Origin: a virus
IMG/VR virus record: IMGVR_UViG_3300046318_000165
Span: 26,752 to 90,751 of that record
Strand: one strand, 5' to 3'
DNA: 64,000 nt
The translations under genes and the position numbers were made by a program. Shown here in pieces: positions 61,968-64,000 of this stretch; positions within the stretch are counted from its first letter, which is position 1; each line of letters starts with the position of its first letter. The notes beneath the pieces were generated by a model that worked only from the letters and a program-made list of their open reading frames with translations, made no database searches and was not told the DNA's origin.

Positions 61968-64000
61968 GACTTCATGTACATACACATTATAGTCTTTTCG
62001 ATGGAATTGCGACACCACAGGAATATGTGGATAGGGCTGTAAGCCTTGGAATGAATGCAATCGCTATCACTGACCACGGAAGTCTATCTGGACACCGTGA
62101 AATGTATCGTGCTGCTAAAGCAGCAGGTATCAAGCCTATTCTAGGCGTTGAGGGGTATATCACCAAGGATCGTTTTGACCATGAGGATAAGAAAGATAAG
62201 AATGACCCTCTAGACCTAAACTATAACCACCTTATTATCCTTGCAAAGAATGCAAAGGGATTAGAGAACCTAAACAAGCTTAATGAAATTGCTTGGACTG
62301 AGGGCTTCTTCAAGAAGCCACGCATGGACTGGGAATCTCTAGAAAAGTATAAAGAGGGACTAATCATCACATCTGGCTGTCTATCTGGATATCTAGCTAA
62401 GGCAATTGAGGCAGATAATCTAGCTGCTGCTAAGATGCACCTTACCTGGGCTAAGGAGACATTCGGAGATGATTACTACATTGAGGTAATGCCACATAAC
62501 CCTGCAGAGGTTAATCAGACTATTCTTGATCTTGCAGACGAGTTTGGCATTAAGCCTATTGTAACTCCAGACTGCCACCACGCAGATGTTAGTCAGAAAG
62601 AAATTCAGGAACTAAAGCTGATTCTTAACACTTACTCTAATAAGACTATTGGAGATGCAACATTTGCAGGAACTCAGAACTACGACAACCTAATGGATAA
62701 GCTTGACTATCTATATGGTGCAGATCGTCAGATGTCATTTAATAAGTTTGACATTCACCTGCTATCTGATGAAGAGATGCACAATGCTATGGGAGCACAG
62801 GGTCATACTCGTCAGGATATGTATGACTATACCCTTGAGATTGTAGATAAGATTGAAGACTATAACATTCAGGACCACCTAGACCTACTGCCAGTTCAAT
62901 ATCAGAACCCAGACCAGGAACTATATGACTTGGCTATTGCTGGACTAACTGAAAAGGGTCTAATGACTCCAGAGTATCTAGCACGTCTTGATGAAGAACT
63001 TGAGGTTATCAAGAATAAGAAGTTTGGACCATACTTCCTAGTTGTTCGCTCCATGATTGCATGGGCTAAAAAGGAAGACATCATGGTAGGTCCAGGTCGT
63101 GGATCTGCTGCTGGCTCGCTACTCTGCTATGCTCTAGGCATTACAGACATTGACCCAATTGTTCATGGTCTACTATTCTTCCGATTCATTAACCCAGAGC
63201 GTAATGACTTCCCAGATATTGATACAGATATTCAGGACTCACGCCGTGAAGAAGTTAAGGATTACCTAGTTCGTCAGTATCGTCACGTTGCATCTATTGC
63301 TACATTCCTTGAGTTCAAGGGTAAGGGTATTGTTCGTGACATTGCTCGTGTTCTAAATATTCCACTACCAGATGTCAACAAGGTTCTTAAGCTAGTTGAT
63401 GATTGGGACGATTACTGTAACTCAAAGCAGACTGCAGAATTCCGTGAGAAATATCCAGAGATTGAGCAGTATGGTGAGATGCTTCGTGGTCGTATTCGTG
63501 GAACTGGTATCCATGCTGCTGGTGTTGTAACCTCTAAGGAGCCTATCTTCAAATATGCCCCTATGGAAACTCGTACATCTCCAGGCAATAAGGAACGTAT
63601 TCCAGTAGTAGCAGTAGACATGGCAGAGGCAGAGCAGATTGGTCTTATCAAGATTGATGCTCTAGGTCTAAAGACCCTATCCGTTATTCAGGACACTCTT
63701 AAGATTATTAAGGAACGTACTGGCAAGGATATTGACCTGCATAAGATTGATATGGAAGATGCAAATATCTACCGTATGCTTTCTGATGGCTTTACTAAAG
63801 GCGTGTTCCAATGTGAAGCTACTCCTTATACTAACCTGCTAGTCAAGATGGGTGTAAAGAACTTTGCTGAACTTGCTGCATCTAACGCTCTAGTTCGTCC
63901 AGGTGCTATGAACACTATTGGTAAGGACTACATTGCTCGTAAGCACGGTAAGCAGAATATTGCATACCACCACCAGGTGATGAGTCATTTACTTCTGAGA
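61928..64000 (+). CDS. dnaE: Family C DNA polymerase III alpha subunit, 5' part
   Basis: The first 691 residues; runs off the window. The N-terminal PHP domain is clear: YVGLHVHTHYSLFDG, AITDHGSLSGHREMY, CHHADV. Then the palm: VGPGRGSAAGSLLCYALGITDIDPI, LFFRFINPERNDFPDIDTDIQDSRR (catalytic Asp pair) and IGLIKIDALGLKTLSVI, ALVRPGAMNTIGKDYIARKHG. The gene probably starts at GTG 61928, within the end of the HNH gene. It is the phage replicative polymerase. Confidence 0.93.
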   Translation, partial: MDNETSKTSESYVGLHVHTHYSLFDGIATPQEYVDRAVSLGMNAIAITDHGSLSGHREMYRAAKAAGIKPILGVEGYITKDRFDHEDKKDKNDPLDLNYNHLIILAKNAKGLENLNKLNEIAWTEGFFKKPRMDWESLEKYKEGLIITSGCLSGYLAKAIEADNLAAAKMHLTWAKETFGDDYYIEVMPHNPAEVNQTILDLADEFGIKPIVTPDCHHADVSQKEIQELKLILNTYSNKTIGDATFAGTQNYDNLMDKLDYLYGADRQMSFNKFDIHLLSDEEMHNAMGAQGHTRQDMYDYTLEIVDKIEDYNIQDHLDLLPVQYQNPDQELYDLAIAGLTEKGLMTPEYLARLDEELEVIKNKKFGPYFLVVRSMIAWAKKEDIMVGPGRGSAAGSLLCYALGITDIDPIVHGLLFFRFINPERNDFPDIDTDIQDSRREEVKDYLVRQYRHVASIATFLEFKGKGIVRDIARVLNIPLPDVNKVLKLVDDWDDYCNSKQTAEFREKYPEIEQYGEMLRGRIRGTGIHAAGVVTSKEPIFKYAPMETRTSPGNKERIPVVAVDMAEAEQIGLIKIDALGLKTLSVIQDTLKIIKERTGKDIDLHKIDMEDANIYRMLSDGFTKGVFQCEATPYTNLLVKMGVKNFAELAASNALVRPGAMNTIGKDYIARKHGKQNIAYHHQVMSHLLLR

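Noticed and set aside
63960-64000. Possible frameshift or intron in the polymerase after AYHH
   Set aside because: The last residues (HHQVMSHLLLR) still fit the usual H-x-x-M-x-x-x-L pattern of this region, so the change is within normal variation.

Overview
This window is a stretch of a tailed double-stranded DNA phage genome, most likely a siphovirus. The evidence is an almost complete head-neck-tail gene order (portal, protease with nested scaffold, major capsid, connectors, major tail protein, tail assembly chaperones, tape measure, distal tail proteins), a secreted NlpC/P60 lysin, and a phage replication block (DnaB-type helicase, DnaG-type primase, ssDNA-binding protein, family C DNA polymerase). 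The host is probably an actinobacterium. Several small proteins (DUF932/TIGR03299 protein, Gp88-like protein, MSMEG_6728-like glycosylase, AEFDRWL-type proteins) belong to families I associate with actinobacteriophages, and many genes are preceded by promoters that imply leaderless mRNAs. The base composition is low in GC, so a low-GC, perhaps aquatic, actinobacterium is possible; this is inference. No terminase, integrase or repressor was recognised in the window.

Layout. 1-1315: a few small genes on both strands, including a HAD phosphatase. 1389-5375: a rightward, tightly overlapping operon of small proteins led by a pyrimidine-dimer glycosylase-like gene. 5376-6099: a gene-free AT-rich stretch where rightward and leftward transcription converge, with five TTATNCACA DnaA-box matches and seven CGTAAT repeats; it is a candidate replication origin. 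6100-21498: about 57 leftward genes, mostly 20-100 codons, cut into short units. I find 31 promoters here of one unusual design: a GTCGGTGGT element lies inside the spacer between the -35 and -10 hexamers. Many carry upstream TTACGATA and TTTTCCC blocks or 11-bp-spaced GGTAAC repeats, and several units end in GC-rich hairpins. Two tRNA-like genes with 37-nt anticodon loops sit here under their own copies of this promoter. 21732-31911: rightward membrane/coiled-coil protein (possible holin), lysin, and a large set of fibre and adhesin genes including three tandem glycine-rich paralogues. 32026-34056: class II ribonucleotide reductase. 34129-56543: head and tail assembly genes. 56554-64000: DNA-binding proteins and replication genes, with free-standing HNH endonuclease genes inserted; the polymerase runs off the window end.

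How it works together. The leftward region looks like a densely regulated early programme in which nearly every small gene has its own promoter copy, so one phage or host regulator reading GTCGGTGGT could set them all. The rightward structural and replication genes use a different signal, extended -10 boxes (TGNTATAAT or TGNTATACT) with no clear -35, often only 6-9 nt before the ATG. The two promoter classes separate the two expression programmes in the sequence itself.
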